DNA of 64,000 nt from Bacillota bacterium (GTDB lineage: Bacteria; Bacillota; Clostridia; DSM-8532): NCBI GenBank assembly GCA_023415205.1, contig JAEZLR010000010.1, forward strand, positions 24,453 through 88,452. The letters run 5' to 3'. The position numbers were made by a program, and so were the translations under genes. Under the pieces are notes generated by a model. That model ran no database searches. It had not been told where the DNA came from and was given only the letters and a program-made list of their open reading frames with translations. This document shows, one piece after another, positions 34,376 through 43,370 of this stretch (positions are counted from its first letter, which is position 1; each line of letters starts with the position of its first letter).

Positions 34376-34388
34376 ATGTAATGACTAC
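34376..34388. promoter_or_regulatory. Possible Fur-family operator
   Basis: TGTAATGACTACA, an imperfect palindrome with TGTA/TACA arms, about 41 bases upstream of the Fur-family start. It is A+T-rich and flanked by further TGTAAT and ATTACA words, in keeping with PerR/Fur boxes, but the match is weak. Confidence 0.35.
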
Positions 34389-34659
34389 AAAAATATATTA
34401 CACCCAAATATTTAAACTGTCAACAAAAGAAAACTCAGGGACGAGTTTGAGTTAAACGATAACTTAAAATAAATAGAGCTAGGGAGTCATGAAGGCCATT
34501 GTATAAGATACTGCTTACAAGGTGATCTAATAAGCCTTACAGGAGTAATAAACATAAAAAAACAAGAATTACAATCCAGTAGAAAGAGTAAATTTAGCAT
34601 ATAAAATACTAAATAAGTGTTTACATTAACTTAAAAAATATTGTATGATGGACATGAGA

Positions 34660-34735
34660 TCACTCAAGCTACCCTGACAGGTTAAGGTGAAAGGGTGGAA
34701 ACATGTCACCATAAGGGCCTGAAGTGCCCGGAAAG
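34660..34735 (+). promoter_or_regulatory. Possible structured leader before GH130 gene
   Basis: Between 34336 and 34744 (409 bases, no gene seen) the last 80 bases are G-rich and can fold: CCTGACAGG, GGTGA (34686-34690) with TCACC (34706-34710), and GGGC (34715-34718) with GCCC (34726-34729). The intervening loops contain GGGTGG. It does not match a riboswitch class I recognise. It might be a cis-acting leader, or just part of a 5' UTR. Confidence 0.3.
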
Positions 34736-34744
34736 GAAAGAAGA

Positions 34745-35764
34745 ATGAGTGAGGTAAAAATTATTGGTGACGTCCTTGCCCAGATGCCTTGGCAAGAAAG
34801 ACCGGCGGCCTCTGAAGAACTGATATGGAGACATGATGGGAATCCCCTCATTGGGTGGAATCCCACGCCTAAGACGGCCAGAATTTATAATAGTGCTGTT
34901 GTACCCTATGAAGGCGGTTTTATCGGTGCATTTCGAGCGGACCACAAGAATGGCCGGGCCCACATTCATTTAGGAAAGAGCCGGGATGGCCTCCAGTGGA
35001 AGATTGAGGATGAACCGATTCATTGGGTGGATGAAGAGGGAAAACCCTATCAACCCAACTACGCCTATGATCCACGGCTTGTGAAAATAGAGGACACCTA
35101 TTTTATGATCTGGTGCACCGATTTCTCAGGTGCCGCGTTGGGACTGGGAATGACCAAGGATTTTAAGGCCTTTGTGCGGCTTGAAAACCCCTACATACCC
35201 TTTAACCGCAATGGTGTACTCTTCCCCAGAAGAATCAATAACCGCTATGTGATGCTCTCCAGGCCCAGCGACACCGGACATACACCCTTTGGCGATATTT
35301 TCTTAAGTGAGAGCCCAGATATGGTTTACTGGGGTCGTCACCGCAAGGTCATGTCCAGCAATGCGGGAGGATGGTGGCAGGCGACTAAAATCGGCGGTGG
35401 TGCTGTTCCTATAGAAACCACCGAGGGCTGGCTCTTGTTCTATCATGGTGTTTCTGGAACCTGTAACGGTTTTGTATACAGTATGGGGGCTGCACTGTTG
35501 GATTTGGAGTGTCCCAGCAAGGTTCTTTACCGCACAGGGGATTACCTGCTTACTCCTCAGGAGCCTTATGAAGTCACGGGGTTTGTGCCCAATGTAGTCT
35601 TCCCGTGTGCCACGCTCCAGGATAGTGCCACCGGCAGAATCGCCATTTATTACGGAGCGGCGGATACCTATCTGGCACTGGCCTATTGCAAGCTAGATGA
35701 GCTGATCCACCACATTAAGACTAACTCGGTGTTGGCTTCCCACGACGATGAGGATTACAGATAG
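34745..35764 (+). CDS. GH130-family mannoside phosphorylase
   Basis: A 339-residue cytosolic enzyme. The start is ATG 34745 with AAGGAAA 8 bases upstream. The five-bladed propeller begins with GNPLIGWNPTPKTARIYNSAVVPYEGGF, and the substrate and phosphate region includes YAYDPRLVKIEDTYFMIWC with the catalytic Asp probably in DPRL. This is typical of beta-mannosidic phosphorylases that release mannose 1-phosphate from oligosaccharides such as mannobiose or Man-GlcNAc. It converges with mannose-6-phosphate isomerase, supporting a mannose route. The exact acceptor cannot be deduced. The terminator just past the stop ends the transcript. Confidence 0.88.
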   Translation: MSEVKIIGDVLAQMPWQERPAASEELIWRHDGNPLIGWNPTPKTARIYNSAVVPYEGGFIGAFRADHKNGRAHIHLGKSRDGLQWKIEDEPIHWVDEEGKPYQPNYAYDPRLVKIEDTYFMIWCTDFSGAALGLGMTKDFKAFVRLENPYIPFNRNGVLFPRRINNRYVMLSRPSDTGHTPFGDIFLSESPDMVYWGRHRKVMSSNAGGWWQATKIGGGAVPIETTEGWLLFYHGVSGTCNGFVYSMGAALLDLECPSKVLYRTGDYLLTPQEPYEVTGFVPNVVFPCATLQDSATGRIAIYYGAADTYLALAYCKLDELIHHIKTNSVLASHDDEDYR

Positions 35765-35791
35765 ACTTGTCAGATCGTCAAAGATAAGAAT

Positions 35792-35826
35792 AAAGGCGAG
35801 GGGTATTAAGCCTCTCGCCTTTTTGA
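35792..35826 (+). terminator. Terminator between GH130 gene and manA
   Basis: A 12-bp stem AAAGGCGAGGGG with CCTCTCGCCTTT (one mismatch), loop TATTAAG, then TTTT. It lies between two convergent genes. Confidence 0.8.
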
Positions 35827-35851
35827 GCTTTACTCCACGGCCAGAAAGAAT

Positions 35852-36934
35852 TTATGGTATATCAAGGCCCCCTATATGGGTGGTCATATCCTCAAGGGTA
35901 TACCCTGCTTGTCTAAGCGGAGTCAGGATATCCTCTTCCCGGTCTCCCACATATGCCCGCAAGGCCTTTGCCTTTCCTCTTAGGGTATAGGACCCAAGGC
36001 TTGCGGGAATCAATACTGACTGACCCGCTGAAAGCTGCTTTGCTCCCGTTTTCCAGGAAACTTCAACACTGCCTTTTATAAAGGTATAGGCCATAAATGA
36101 ACGCCCGTCGGCGGTCAACTGGGCCTTACCCTCCACCTCTACCAGCTCAGCGCAGAAATGGGGGTCGGCAACGATGACCTGTATCTTTAAGCCATTTTTA
36201 ACATATCCCAATCCCTTAAAGTCCCCTCTGCGGGTAGCGTTTTCAAAATCTATGGTATCCAGAGCTTTATCAATATGTAGGGGCCTAAAGCTGCCATCAG
36301 GGTTTTTACGGTCATAGTCATGGAGACGGTAGGTGGCATTGGAGTTTTGTTGCACCTCGGCAATAAGGGTGCCCCGGCCAGCGGCATGAATTGTTCCGGC
36401 GGGGATATAGACCACATCTCCGGCTTTTACCGGAACGCTTCTTAAATAAGTGCTGAGGGTCTTATCTTCAATGGCTTTTTTTAACTCCGTCCTGGTGACC
36501 TTTTGGGTCAGGCCATAAAGTATGGTGGCTCCGGGTTGGGCGTCCATCACATACCACATTTCAGTCTTCCCCGAGTCGTTCTCATGAATCCGAGCGTAGT
36601 CATCCTGGGGATGAACCTGTACCGATAACCAATCATTGGCATCTATCAACTTGAATAGAAGTGGAAAGTGCTCAGCATATTTCTGAAAGCTTAAGCTGCC
36701 TAATAGGCTTTGGGGATATTCAATTGCCAGGTCTTTAAGGCTTTTGCCTGATAAGGGGCCATCGGCCACAATGTTGATTCCGTCAGAATGAGCTGATATT
36801 TCCCAGCTCTCGGCCACAGGACCTTCGAGCAGCTTTTTTCCTAATTTCTCAAGGCCTCTGCCTCCCCAAATGTAGTTTTTATAGAGAGGTTCAAAGGTCA
36901 GAGGATAAAAAAGTCGCGTGTTGTGTTGCTCCAT
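35852..36934 (-). CDS. manA: Mannose-6-phosphate isomerase, type I
   Basis: A 360-residue zinc isomerase interconverting mannose 6-phosphate and fructose 6-phosphate. ATG 36934 is preferred, with AAGGAG 6 bases upstream; a TTG at 36952 lies within that site. The family signature is FEPLYKNYIWGGRGLEKLGKKL. The metal ligands fall in VQVHPQDDYA (Gln and His), GKTEMWYV (Glu) and YIPAGTIHAAG (His). It lies at the distal end of the IclR-controlled gene series, 97 bases after the mutarotase gene, so it may be read with that operon. It would also process mannose 1-phosphate, after a mutase, from the GH130 reaction. Confidence 0.95.
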   Translation of the reverse strand: MEQHNTRLFYPLTFEPLYKNYIWGGRGLEKLGKKLLEGPVAESWEISAHSDGINIVADGPLSGKSLKDLAIEYPQSLLGSLSFQKYAEHFPLLFKLIDANDWLSVQVHPQDDYARIHENDSGKTEMWYVMDAQPGATILYGLTQKVTRTELKKAIEDKTLSTYLRSVPVKAGDVVYIPAGTIHAAGRGTLIAEVQQNSNATYRLHDYDRKNPDGSFRPLHIDKALDTIDFENATRRGDFKGLGYVKNGLKIQVIVADPHFCAELVEVEGKAQLTADGRSFMAYTFIKGSVEVSWKTGAKQLSAGQSVLIPASLGSYTLRGKAKALRAYVGDREEDILTPLRQAGYTLEDMTTHIGGLDIP

Positions 36935-37031
36935 ATCATTCTCCTTTTTCAAGAGTCGATATTATATTATTCCTTCAAAATGATGAATAAAGCAAGTGCT
37001 TTTGCAACATTCTCTGTGCCATAGGCCCTGG

Positions 37032-37445
37032 TTATGCAACGCCGATCGTAATGAGTAAATTGGCATATACTCTCTGCTCGCCGGTGGAAATAGCTATCTT
37101 TACACTATCCGTTTTACAGGCCTCATAAAATTCAAATCTCTGAAGCTTACTAAGCGAGATGTCCTTAGGCAGCAGCGCTATAAATTCGCTGAAGATTTCT
37201 GGGGTTTCCCCGGATTCGGGTACCATTACTTCCGCATTTTCAATAGAGACCGTTTTCCCCAGAACCCCTAGAACCTGAGTTACTAAAGGAATTCCGTGGG
37301 TCAAACCCAAATAAACTTTATTAGTCGCCTCGCCTGTATGAGTAGCAAGAGGGTAGTTGCCATCAGCGATGAGGACTTTATCTCCATGTCCGCAGGCGGC
37401 GAGTAAACCCATTAAATCAGGATGGATACAGGGTGTTTTAAGCAT
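37032..37445 (-). CDS. RbsD/FucU-family sugar mutarotase
   Basis: A 137-residue protein. The start is ATG 37445 with AAAGGAG 7 bases upstream. The family signature HPDLMGLLAACGHGDKVLIADGNYP (residues 7-31) includes the catalytic His24 and Asp28-type residues. RbsD opens or interconverts ribopyranose and ribofuranose, and FucU interconverts fucose anomers. In this operon it probably supplies the right ring form of the aldose released by the upstream aldolase to the RbsK-like kinase. The last C-terminal residues (VYANLLITIGVA) match the FucU branch. Confidence 0.9.
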   Translation of the reverse strand: MLKTPCIHPDLMGLLAACGHGDKVLIADGNYPLATHTGEATNKVYLGLTHGIPLVTQVLGVLGKTVSIENAEVMVPESGETPEIFSEFIALLPKDISLSKLQRFEFYEACKTDSVKIAISTGEQRVYANLLITIGVA

Positions 37446-37458
37446 AAAAATTCTCCTT

Positions 37459-38073
37459 TTATTTTGACTCACTATCTCTTAATTGCCCTAATGCTCCTCC
37501 AGGATGCCATTTAACATATTGTTGGGGTGTGATGCCCTTGATACATTGCAGTAACAGGCTAAGCCCCTGCAAAACATATACCTCTGCCAGTATGGAGGCT
37601 CTAGGCGCTCTGTTAAGCGGATCTCCTTCTTTTTCTACTCCTGCATATAAAAAGGCATCTCCCATAGTAGCCAGCCAGGATTCCCGGTTACCTGTCACGG
37701 CGATAATTTTTGCACCATTGTTTTTCAAGGTTGTGACCGTTGCCTTTAATTCTGCAGTTTCACCGCTATTGGATATTGCAATAACCACATCACCGGGCCT
37801 TACTTGCCCGGAGGAGCCATGTACGGCTTCGGTTCCATGAAGCTCATAAGTAGGTGTCCCTGTTGAGGACATGAGTGACGCAATATACCCGGCCACATGA
37901 CCGGGTTTTCCTATACCTGTTATATGAACTCTGTTTCCTTTATTTTCAGCCTCCATAATGAGTTGAAGGGCTTCTTTATAAAAATCAACACTTATTTCCT
38001 TGTTCAATGCCTGCAATTCTTCCAGTGAAATGCTTGAGAAATCTCTTAATATAGCGTCTAAAGATTTGTCCAT
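37459..38073 (-). CDS. SIS-domain sugar-phosphate isomerase, arabinose-5-phosphate isomerase type without CBS domains
   Basis: A 204-residue protein. The SIS domain matches KdsD/KpsF/GutQ closely: GIGKPGHVAGYIASLMSSTGTP, HGTEAVHGSSGQVRPGDVV, IAISNSGETAELKA, and the distinctive HPGGALG near the C-terminus (about residues 190-198). These isomerases interconvert D-arabinose 5-phosphate and D-ribulose 5-phosphate. The C-terminal CBS pair of E. coli KdsD is absent, as in SIS-only forms reported from some Bacteroides and Clostridium. A Gram-positive bacterium has no Kdo to build, so a degradative role in this catabolic operon fits. Specificity is inferred from motifs only. Confidence 0.82.
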   Translation of the reverse strand: MDKSLDAILRDFSSISLEELQALNKEISVDFYKEALQLIMEAENKGNRVHITGIGKPGHVAGYIASLMSSTGTPTYELHGTEAVHGSSGQVRPGDVVIAISNSGETAELKATVTTLKNNGAKIIAVTGNRESWLATMGDAFLYAGVEKEGDPLNRAPRASILAEVYVLQGLSLLLQCIKGITPQQYVKWHPGGALGQLRDSESK

Positions 38074-38089
38074 AACAAAGTCTCCTTAA

Positions 38090-39061
38090 TTAGCCGACAT
38101 AGTTATCTTTTTTCATTAAGGCCATTACTTCCTCCAGAGTAGGTAAAGAAGTAATGGCTCCCATTTTGGAAACTGTAACCGTTGCCGTGTAGTTCGCAAA
38201 GTCCAAGGCCTTATCGGGGGGCATACCCATACATATTCCGGAGCAGAACGCACCGGTAAAGGAATCACCGGCCGCTGTGGGGTCAATGACCTTTACAATA
38301 TCTATACAGGGCTTCACAACAAACATGTCCTTATTCATAAAGGCGACACCATTGCTGCCCAATGTGATGATGACATTAGCCACCCCCTTGTCAAACAAGG
38401 CTTTAGCAGCTATTTCAACGTTCTTTATATCAATTTTGCCGTCTTCGGTAGTCGTTTTGATGCCGGTGAGACCGTAGGCTTCATGCTCATTGGGAGAGAT
38501 ATACGTTAATTTTGAAAGCAGGTCATCCTCCAAGGGTTGGTAAGGAGCAGAGTTTAGCATGACAGGGACCCTTTTTTCATAGGCATATTCGATCACTTTT
38601 CTGTTAACCTCTATGGGAATTTCTAATTGAAGGATGACCAGATCATAATCAGAGATTTTTTCCTTTAAAAACTCCACCTCGTCAGTGGTTAGTTTCATGT
38701 TACTACCCGGTACAACAAGGATTCTGTTCTTGGTTTTTTTACCTGGAACAACTTCTAAAATGACATTACTGACTGCCGAGGAGCAAGTTTCGTCCCTCAA
38801 TATATTCTCGCTGTGTATGCCCGCATTCTGAATTGCTTTTAGCAATTCATCCCCGAACATATCGGTGCCGAGTTTGCCAACCATGGTAACGTCCATACCA
38901 AGTCTCGCAGCTTGTACAGCCTGATTGGCACCTTTACCGCCTGGCGCGAAGGTGAAGGATATGCCATCGTTAACGGTTTCACCTTCGTTGGGAACCCTTG
39001 AGGTACTGTAGATCAAATCCATTACCAAGCTGCCGACTACTAATATCCTAGGTGTTTTCAT
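38090..39061 (-). CDS. PfkB-family sugar kinase, ribokinase-like
   Basis: A 323-residue kinase. The start is ATG 39061 (GGAG 6 bases upstream), not the in-frame ATG at 39073, which lacks a site. PfkB signature 1 is PGGKGANQAVQAARLG (residues 40-55), and signature 2 is the DPTAAGDSFTGAFCSG segment with the catalytic Asp near residue 256. Overall it is closest to RbsK. It would phosphorylate the C5 hydroxyl of a free aldopentose or similar sugar, here perhaps D-arabinose from ulosonate cleavage. It is 16 bases upstream of the isomerase gene and co-transcribed with it. Confidence 0.9.
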   Translation of the reverse strand: MKTPRILVVGSLVMDLIYSTSRVPNEGETVNDGISFTFAPGGKGANQAVQAARLGMDVTMVGKLGTDMFGDELLKAIQNAGIHSENILRDETCSSAVSNVILEVVPGKKTKNRILVVPGSNMKLTTDEVEFLKEKISDYDLVILQLEIPIEVNRKVIEYAYEKRVPVMLNSAPYQPLEDDLLSKLTYISPNEHEAYGLTGIKTTTEDGKIDIKNVEIAAKALFDKGVANVIITLGSNGVAFMNKDMFVVKPCIDIVKVIDPTAAGDSFTGAFCSGICMGMPPDKALDFANYTATVTVSKMGAITSLPTLEEVMALMKKDNYVG

Positions 39062-39107
39062 AGCTGTCTCCATTTCTGATAGTATATTTGCTAAGTAAAT
39101 AAACCCT

Positions 39108-40034
39108 TTATTTAAGCCCTAACAAAGCTTCCACTTTTTTTACCATATGATAGAGGTGCTCAACCTCCAGCTTATTTGCCGGCGTGAATAGGCTTGCATC
39201 CTTAGATCTGCTGCTATATTGTATTTCAATCCCTTCTAATGCAAAATGATATTTTGCATTGACGGGATAAAGCTGTCTCTCAATTTGTGAGGCTAAGCTT
39301 AAAAAGTTCATGAGCTCTTTTGCTTTCAGCGGTTCCTTCTCCCAATTATTAAGTAGCCAGTCATATAAAGCGGGATGAAAATTAGCCATAACCCCACAGT
39401 AGCCTGCTACTCCTAAAGAAAGGCTTTCGAGCAAGGTTGCTGAGTTTGCATTGTAAAGCTTTAGCTGGGTACCTCTTATGAGGTCCATCTTTTCTCTGAT
39501 ATTATCCAGATCGCAGCTCGTATCCTTAATGAAATAAAACCTGTCCGTACCTAAGCAATATTTTATAATCTCAGGTGAAATAAGCCGTTTATAAGGATAG
39601 GGGCATTCATAAAAGCCCAAGGGAACATCCTTTGGAAGGGCATCCAGTATTTTTTCAAGATTATTAATAAAAATCGAATCAGGTTCATTTTCTGCGGCTA
39701 ATCTGTTGGTTATTAGAATCACGGCATCCATACCTGTTTCTGCCATATGATTCAACTCAAATATTTGATCCTCTATAGGATCTGATACATGTCCCGAAGC
39801 AATAATAGGGACTCTGCCATTAACCTGCTGTTTGACAAATTTAGCGATCTGAATTCTTTCCTCAAGCGAGAGGAAAAACATCTCACTTGATTGGCATACT
39901 GCAAATAAGCCTTGGACCTTGTTTTCAATATACCAATCAATCATTTTTTTCAGAGCGTTGTAATCTACGCTTCCATCGGTGGTATAAGGGGTTATCATCG
40001 TTGGCCAGACCCCACCTGGAAAATTCTTGTTCAT
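39108..40034 (-). CDS. NanA/DapA-family aldolase (N-acetylneuraminate lyase superfamily)
   Basis: A 308-residue class I aldolase. The start is ATG 40034, with AGGAG 8 bases upstream. The Schiff-base lysine is Lys170 (FYFIKDTS) and the partner tyrosine Tyr142 (GFYECPYPY). The usual GTTGE pyruvate-binding motif reads CQSSE (residues 47-51), unusual at the first and fourth positions. The superfamily cleaves or forms 4-hydroxy-2-keto acids, releasing pyruvate. Next to a sialidase-fold hydrolase and a YhcH homologue, a lyase for sialic acid-like or Kdo-like ulosonic acids is likely. The genome context lacks the ManNAc-6-phosphate epimerase that a sialic acid operon would carry, which favours another ulosonate. 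Confidence 0.87.
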   Translation of the reverse strand: MNKNFPGGVWPTMITPYTTDGSVDYNALKKMIDWYIENKVQGLFAVCQSSEMFFLSLEERIQIAKFVKQQVNGRVPIIASGHVSDPIEDQIFELNHMAETGMDAVILITNRLAAENEPDSIFINNLEKILDALPKDVPLGFYECPYPYKRLISPEIIKYCLGTDRFYFIKDTSCDLDNIREKMDLIRGTQLKLYNANSATLLESLSLGVAGYCGVMANFHPALYDWLLNNWEKEPLKAKELMNFLSLASQIERQLYPVNAKYHFALEGIEIQYSSRSKDASLFTPANKLEVEHLYHMVKKVEALLGLK

Positions 40035-40061
40035 AATGCGCACTCCTATGTCTTCTTTGAT

Positions 40062-40526
40062 TTACGTAATGCTTCTTATTTTGAATACTATTTTTTTAAC
40101 CTTTTTTGAGGTTTCAATTTTGCAACAAGGTAAATGGCCTTCTCCTGGAAAGAAGATAGCAAACATTCCCTCAGTAAGAATGGTATTGGTGTAAAGTTTT
40201 GGACCCGTGTAAAACCCAATATCCTTTTCGGCTGAAAAGTCCTCCAACGGTGAAAGACTTTCAAAGGGCGCATATCCTATGGCCTCTTCACCTTTTAAAA
40301 TGAATTGTACATCAACATACTTACGATGTATCTCCCATCTGATAGCCTGTTTGTCTTTGGTGTCATACTCCTGTATAAGGGCAAAAACCTCGTCATCAAC
40401 AATGGAATACATGGAGCGGTCAAGAGTAGCTCCCTCATTGTGGTCCCTAATAAATCCTGCCACTTCAATGAGTTGGGGCAGCAGCTTCTCGTACAAATTC
40501 ATATTATTTAAGGTATCTACTATCAT
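40062..40526 (-). CDS. YhcH/YjgK/YiaL-family protein (NanQ-like anomerase)
   Basis: A 154-residue cupin-like protein, start ATG 40526. Family marks are WEIHRKYVDVQFILKGEEAIGYAP (residues 65-88) with the metal-binding His pair and Glu, and MFAIFFPGEGHLPC near the end. E. coli YhcH (NanQ) is described as a sialic acid anomerase that speeds opening of the ring for the lyase. Here it sits directly before the NanA-like aldolase, the same functional order as in nan operons, so an equivalent role on an ulosonic acid is reasonable. The other family member types (EbgC, YiaL) act on other sugars. Confidence 0.88.
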   Translation of the reverse strand: MIVDTLNNMNLYEKLLPQLIEVAGFIRDHNEGATLDRSMYSIVDDEVFALIQEYDTKDKQAIRWEIHRKYVDVQFILKGEEAIGYAPFESLSPLEDFSAEKDIGFYTGPKLYTNTILTEGMFAIFFPGEGHLPCCKIETSKKVKKIVFKIRSIT

Positions 40527-40563
40527 AATTTTTGCCCTTCTTGGTTCTCGGATTGCTTACTTA

Positions 40564-41577
40564 TTAAAGCCTTAAGCTCCAAAAAGCAATACTTTTCCTA
40601 TCAAAGGTATAGGTTATCAATATTTCTTTATTATGGGTGATAATAGCCGGATAAGAATATTCGCCCGGGCCTTCTTCAAGGATAAAGTCGTCCCCCCAGG
40701 TTAATCCATTATCACGAGATATACTTATCTTGAGGGGAGTTCGAGGCCCCCAATTGATTCCTACTGGGTTGTAGGCCAGCACTAGTGCACCATCATTTAG
40801 CTTGATAACATCTATACCGCTATTATTATTAGGCAGAGAAAGGGCATAGGGGTTGCCCCATGTTCTGCCACCATCCTGTGAATCACTTCTGTATATTTTG
40901 CCTTCTGAGCTTCGTGTCATCATATGCACAACATTAGGTTCCGACTCCCAGAGAGTGGGCTGAATAATTCCCCTTCCCTTGAAAGACTGCTCGGTTACCG
41001 CAATATTACTCTGAACTTTCCGTATGTTTTTGTAGTCAATTCCTTCTATTTCTATCTCATTGCTCTTAGTCCAAGTTTTGCTCTTTACGCTATAGATATC
41101 CGCCATGCATTTCCAGATGCCTTTTTCAGTATAGGCAGGAGCAATAATATCACCATTTGAAAGCTTGATAACCTTGCAGCGTCCCGGGCCTCTGCCTCCG
41201 CTTGTGTCACCAGGAACAAGCTCACTAGGTTCACTCCAGGTGGTGCCATTGTCTTCGGAGATAATGACTTTTGTGTACCAGTCGCTAATTATTCTCCCAA
41301 CCTTATAAAACAAAATGACACGGCCATCTTCGAAGGTATAGAGAACAGGGTTCCAGTTTGGTTGTCCTATATCATCAGCCAGCTTTTTTGGAATGCTCCA
41401 GTTACCATTACTTCTGATTGCACCCCATATGGCTACATCATCCGCTCCCTCAACTGAACCTGAAAACCAGGCCGCCATGATGCTGCCATTTTTTAAAACA
41501 GTTACTGTTGATGCATGGCAGGACTTAAAATATTTATTTTCTTCAAATATTAATTCTTTTTTGGCTTCAGTAAACAC
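40564..41577 (-). CDS. Cytosolic sialidase-fold (BNR/Asp-box) hydrolase
   Basis: A 337-residue six-bladed propeller protein of the BNR_2/sialidase superfamily. Three Asp boxes of the form SxDxGxTW are visible (SEDNGTTW, SQDGGRTW, SRDNGLTW, at about residues 106, 229 and 282). The N-terminal part (SCHASTVTVLKNGSIMAAWFSGS) matches the start of the family. A Glu/Tyr and three Arg residues expected for GH33 are present in number, but I could not assign them. There is no signal peptide, so it would act on an imported glycoside. GH33 enzymes cleave terminal sialic acid, KDN, Kdo or DHA, all 2-ulosonic acids. Other sialidase-like families act on rhamnose or other sugars, so the specificity is open. 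Confidence 0.78.
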   Translation of the reverse strand: MFTEAKKELIFEENKYFKSCHASTVTVLKNGSIMAAWFSGSVEGADDVAIWGAIRSNGNWSIPKKLADDIGQPNWNPVLYTFEDGRVILFYKVGRIISDWYTKVIISEDNGTTWSEPSELVPGDTSGGRGPGRCKVIKLSNGDIIAPAYTEKGIWKCMADIYSVKSKTWTKSNEIEIEGIDYKNIRKVQSNIAVTEQSFKGRGIIQPTLWESEPNVVHMMTRSSEGKIYRSDSQDGGRTWGNPYALSLPNNNSGIDVIKLNDGALVLAYNPVGINWGPRTPLKISISRDNGLTWGDDFILEEGPGEYSYPAIITHNKEILITYTFDRKSIAFWSLRL

Positions 41578-41599
41578 TTTTCCACCTCATCTATTGTTA

Positions 41600-42433
41600 C
41601 TATCCCTTTATACCGGTGCTGGCTATACCTTCAACAAAGTAGCGCTGTAAGGCAAGAAATACGATCAGCGTGGGAATAATGGCCATGGAAGCCCCTGCAA
41701 GCGAGGTGCCATACTGGAATTGTGCATTTGACCCGGCATTGCCCATAAACTGAGCGATTCCGACGGGCAATGTTTTCAGGTTATTATCTCTGATCGTTAT
41801 TAAAGGCCAAAGGAAATTATTCCAGTTCGCTATAAAGGTCAATATGGCGACTGTTGACAAGGCGGGCTTAGCTAAAGGTAACATGATTTTTGCAAATATA
41901 GTAAAATCGTTGCAACCATCTATTCGGGATGCTTCTTCAAGCTCCAAGGGTATTGTTTTGAAAAAGTTAGTTAAAATAAACACGCTGGTTACATTTGCAC
42001 CCGCCACCAGTATGATTGACGAATAGGAGTTAATAAGCTTTATTTCTGACATCATAACAAACAAAGGAACGACGTAGGCCTGCATAGGTATCAGAAGCAT
42101 TGAAACGACCAAAGCAAATAATAATTTCTTAAACCGAAAATTCAACCTTCCAAAGGCGTATGAAGCAAGTGATGATATGACAAGCACCAAAACCGTAGAG
42201 CTCACAGTTACAATGATACTGTTCAAACCCCACCTTAAAAACGGATACTTTTGAAGAACCATGGTGTAATTTTCCCAGGTAAAATTCTCGGGAATCCATT
42301 TTGGTGGATATGAAACGATGTTGTATTCTGGTTTAACAGAAGAGATAAAGGACCATAGTAAGGGAAATAGGAAAACGACTCCTGTTAATATCAACAATAT
42401 ATAGATTATTACTTTTTTAAATGAAGCTTTCAT
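41600..42433 (-). CDS. ABC sugar transporter permease, MalG/UgpE type
   Basis: A 277-residue inner-membrane permease with six membrane segments (first at residues 8-29) and EAA coupling loop EEASRIDGCNDFTIFAKIMLP around residues 173-193. The end FVEGIASTGIKG is diagnostic of the MalG/UgpE branch. It pairs with the MalF-type subunit encoded 14 bases upstream. No ATPase is encoded here, so a shared one is expected. The hydrolase gene follows after 22 bases. Confidence 0.93.
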   Translation of the reverse strand: MKASFKKVIIYILLILTGVVFLFPLLWSFISSVKPEYNIVSYPPKWIPENFTWENYTMVLQKYPFLRWGLNSIIVTVSSTVLVLVISSLASYAFGRLNFRFKKLLFALVVSMLLIPMQAYVVPLFVMMSEIKLINSYSSIILVAGANVTSVFILTNFFKTIPLELEEASRIDGCNDFTIFAKIMLPLAKPALSTVAILTFIANWNNFLWPLITIRDNNLKTLPVGIAQFMGNAGSNAQFQYGTSLAGASMAIIPTLIVFLALQRYFVEGIASTGIKG

Positions 42434-42447
42434 TTTCTAAATCCCTC

Positions 42448-43308
42448 CTAATAATCATCTTTTATTAGTCTTGATTTAATTTGTATCAATACGACCAGGA
42501 TAACCAGCACAGCAACTCCCAAGGTTGATCCATAACCAATGTCATAATTTTGGAAGGCAGAACTATAGAGATATTGAACAATTGTTAAGGTGGAGGTTCC
42601 TGGTCCTCCATTTGTCATAACATAGATTTGGTCAAATATTTGAATTACATTGATTAAGGTCAATGTAACAACCGTTGAGGTAATTGGTCTTAAGAGCGGA
42701 ATGGTCACCTTAGTAAAGGTTTGAATACCGGTTGCACCATCTATTTTGCTGGCTTCATATAATTCCCTGGGTATATCCTGAAGACCAGCCAGATATAATA
42801 TCATGTTATAGCCTAAATAGGACCAGATAGTGACTATTGCAACAGAGACCAGAGCCCACTTCTCACTGGTGAGCCATTCTATCGGGCTAAGTCCTAGCAT
42901 CTTTAAATAGTAATTAACAATACCAAAGTTATTATCATATAACCAATTCCATATAATACCAACTACTGCAGGAATTAATACATAGGGCATAATGGAGATT
43001 GTTCTAACTGCATGGGTTAGTCGTATTTTTTGATTCATTAGCACCGCTAAAAGCAAGCTTAGTATCACCAAAACCGGGAGTGTCAGCAATAAAAACATAA
43101 AGGTGTTTTTTAGTGAAATTGCAAAATAGGGGTCTTTAAAAAGACGAGTAAAATTATTTATCCCGTTAAATCGTGCGGTTCCGACTATATTCCACTTAAA
43201 AAAGCTCATAGCTAGGCCGCCAATACTGGGTATCACTCTAAAAGCAAAGAAAATGATTAAGTATGGTAATAAAAACAATGCTGCGGTTTTTCCTTGAGAC
43301 CTTTTCAT
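42448..43308 (-). CDS. ABC sugar transporter permease, MalF/UgpA type
   Basis: A 286-residue permease. Membrane segments start at residues 8-27. The EAA loop is YEASKIDGATGIQTFTKVTIP (residues 183-203). The segment VMTNGGPGTSTLTIVQYLY is the MalF/UgpA-branch mark. Together with the preceding MalG-type gene it would form the channel for the ligand delivered by the lipoprotein encoded upstream. Between it and the binding-protein gene is a 14-bp hairpin. Confidence 0.93.
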   Translation of the reverse strand: MKRSQGKTAALFLLPYLIIFFAFRVIPSIGGLAMSFFKWNIVGTARFNGINNFTRLFKDPYFAISLKNTFMFLLLTLPVLVILSLLLAVLMNQKIRLTHAVRTISIMPYVLIPAVVGIIWNWLYDNNFGIVNYYLKMLGLSPIEWLTSEKWALVSVAIVTIWSYLGYNMILYLAGLQDIPRELYEASKIDGATGIQTFTKVTIPLLRPITSTVVTLTLINVIQIFDQIYVMTNGGPGTSTLTIVQYLYSSAFQNYDIGYGSTLGVAVLVILVVLIQIKSRLIKDDY

Positions 43309-43370
43309 ATCGTCAACAGCCCTTCATATAAATATCTATTGCTAGAATGCTCTTGTCGAAATTATGTTTG

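Noticed and set aside
37459..38073. Kdo biosynthesis for lipopolysaccharide
   Set aside because: The window shows a Gram-positive gene set, and the isomerase lies in a catabolic operon with importer and aldolase.
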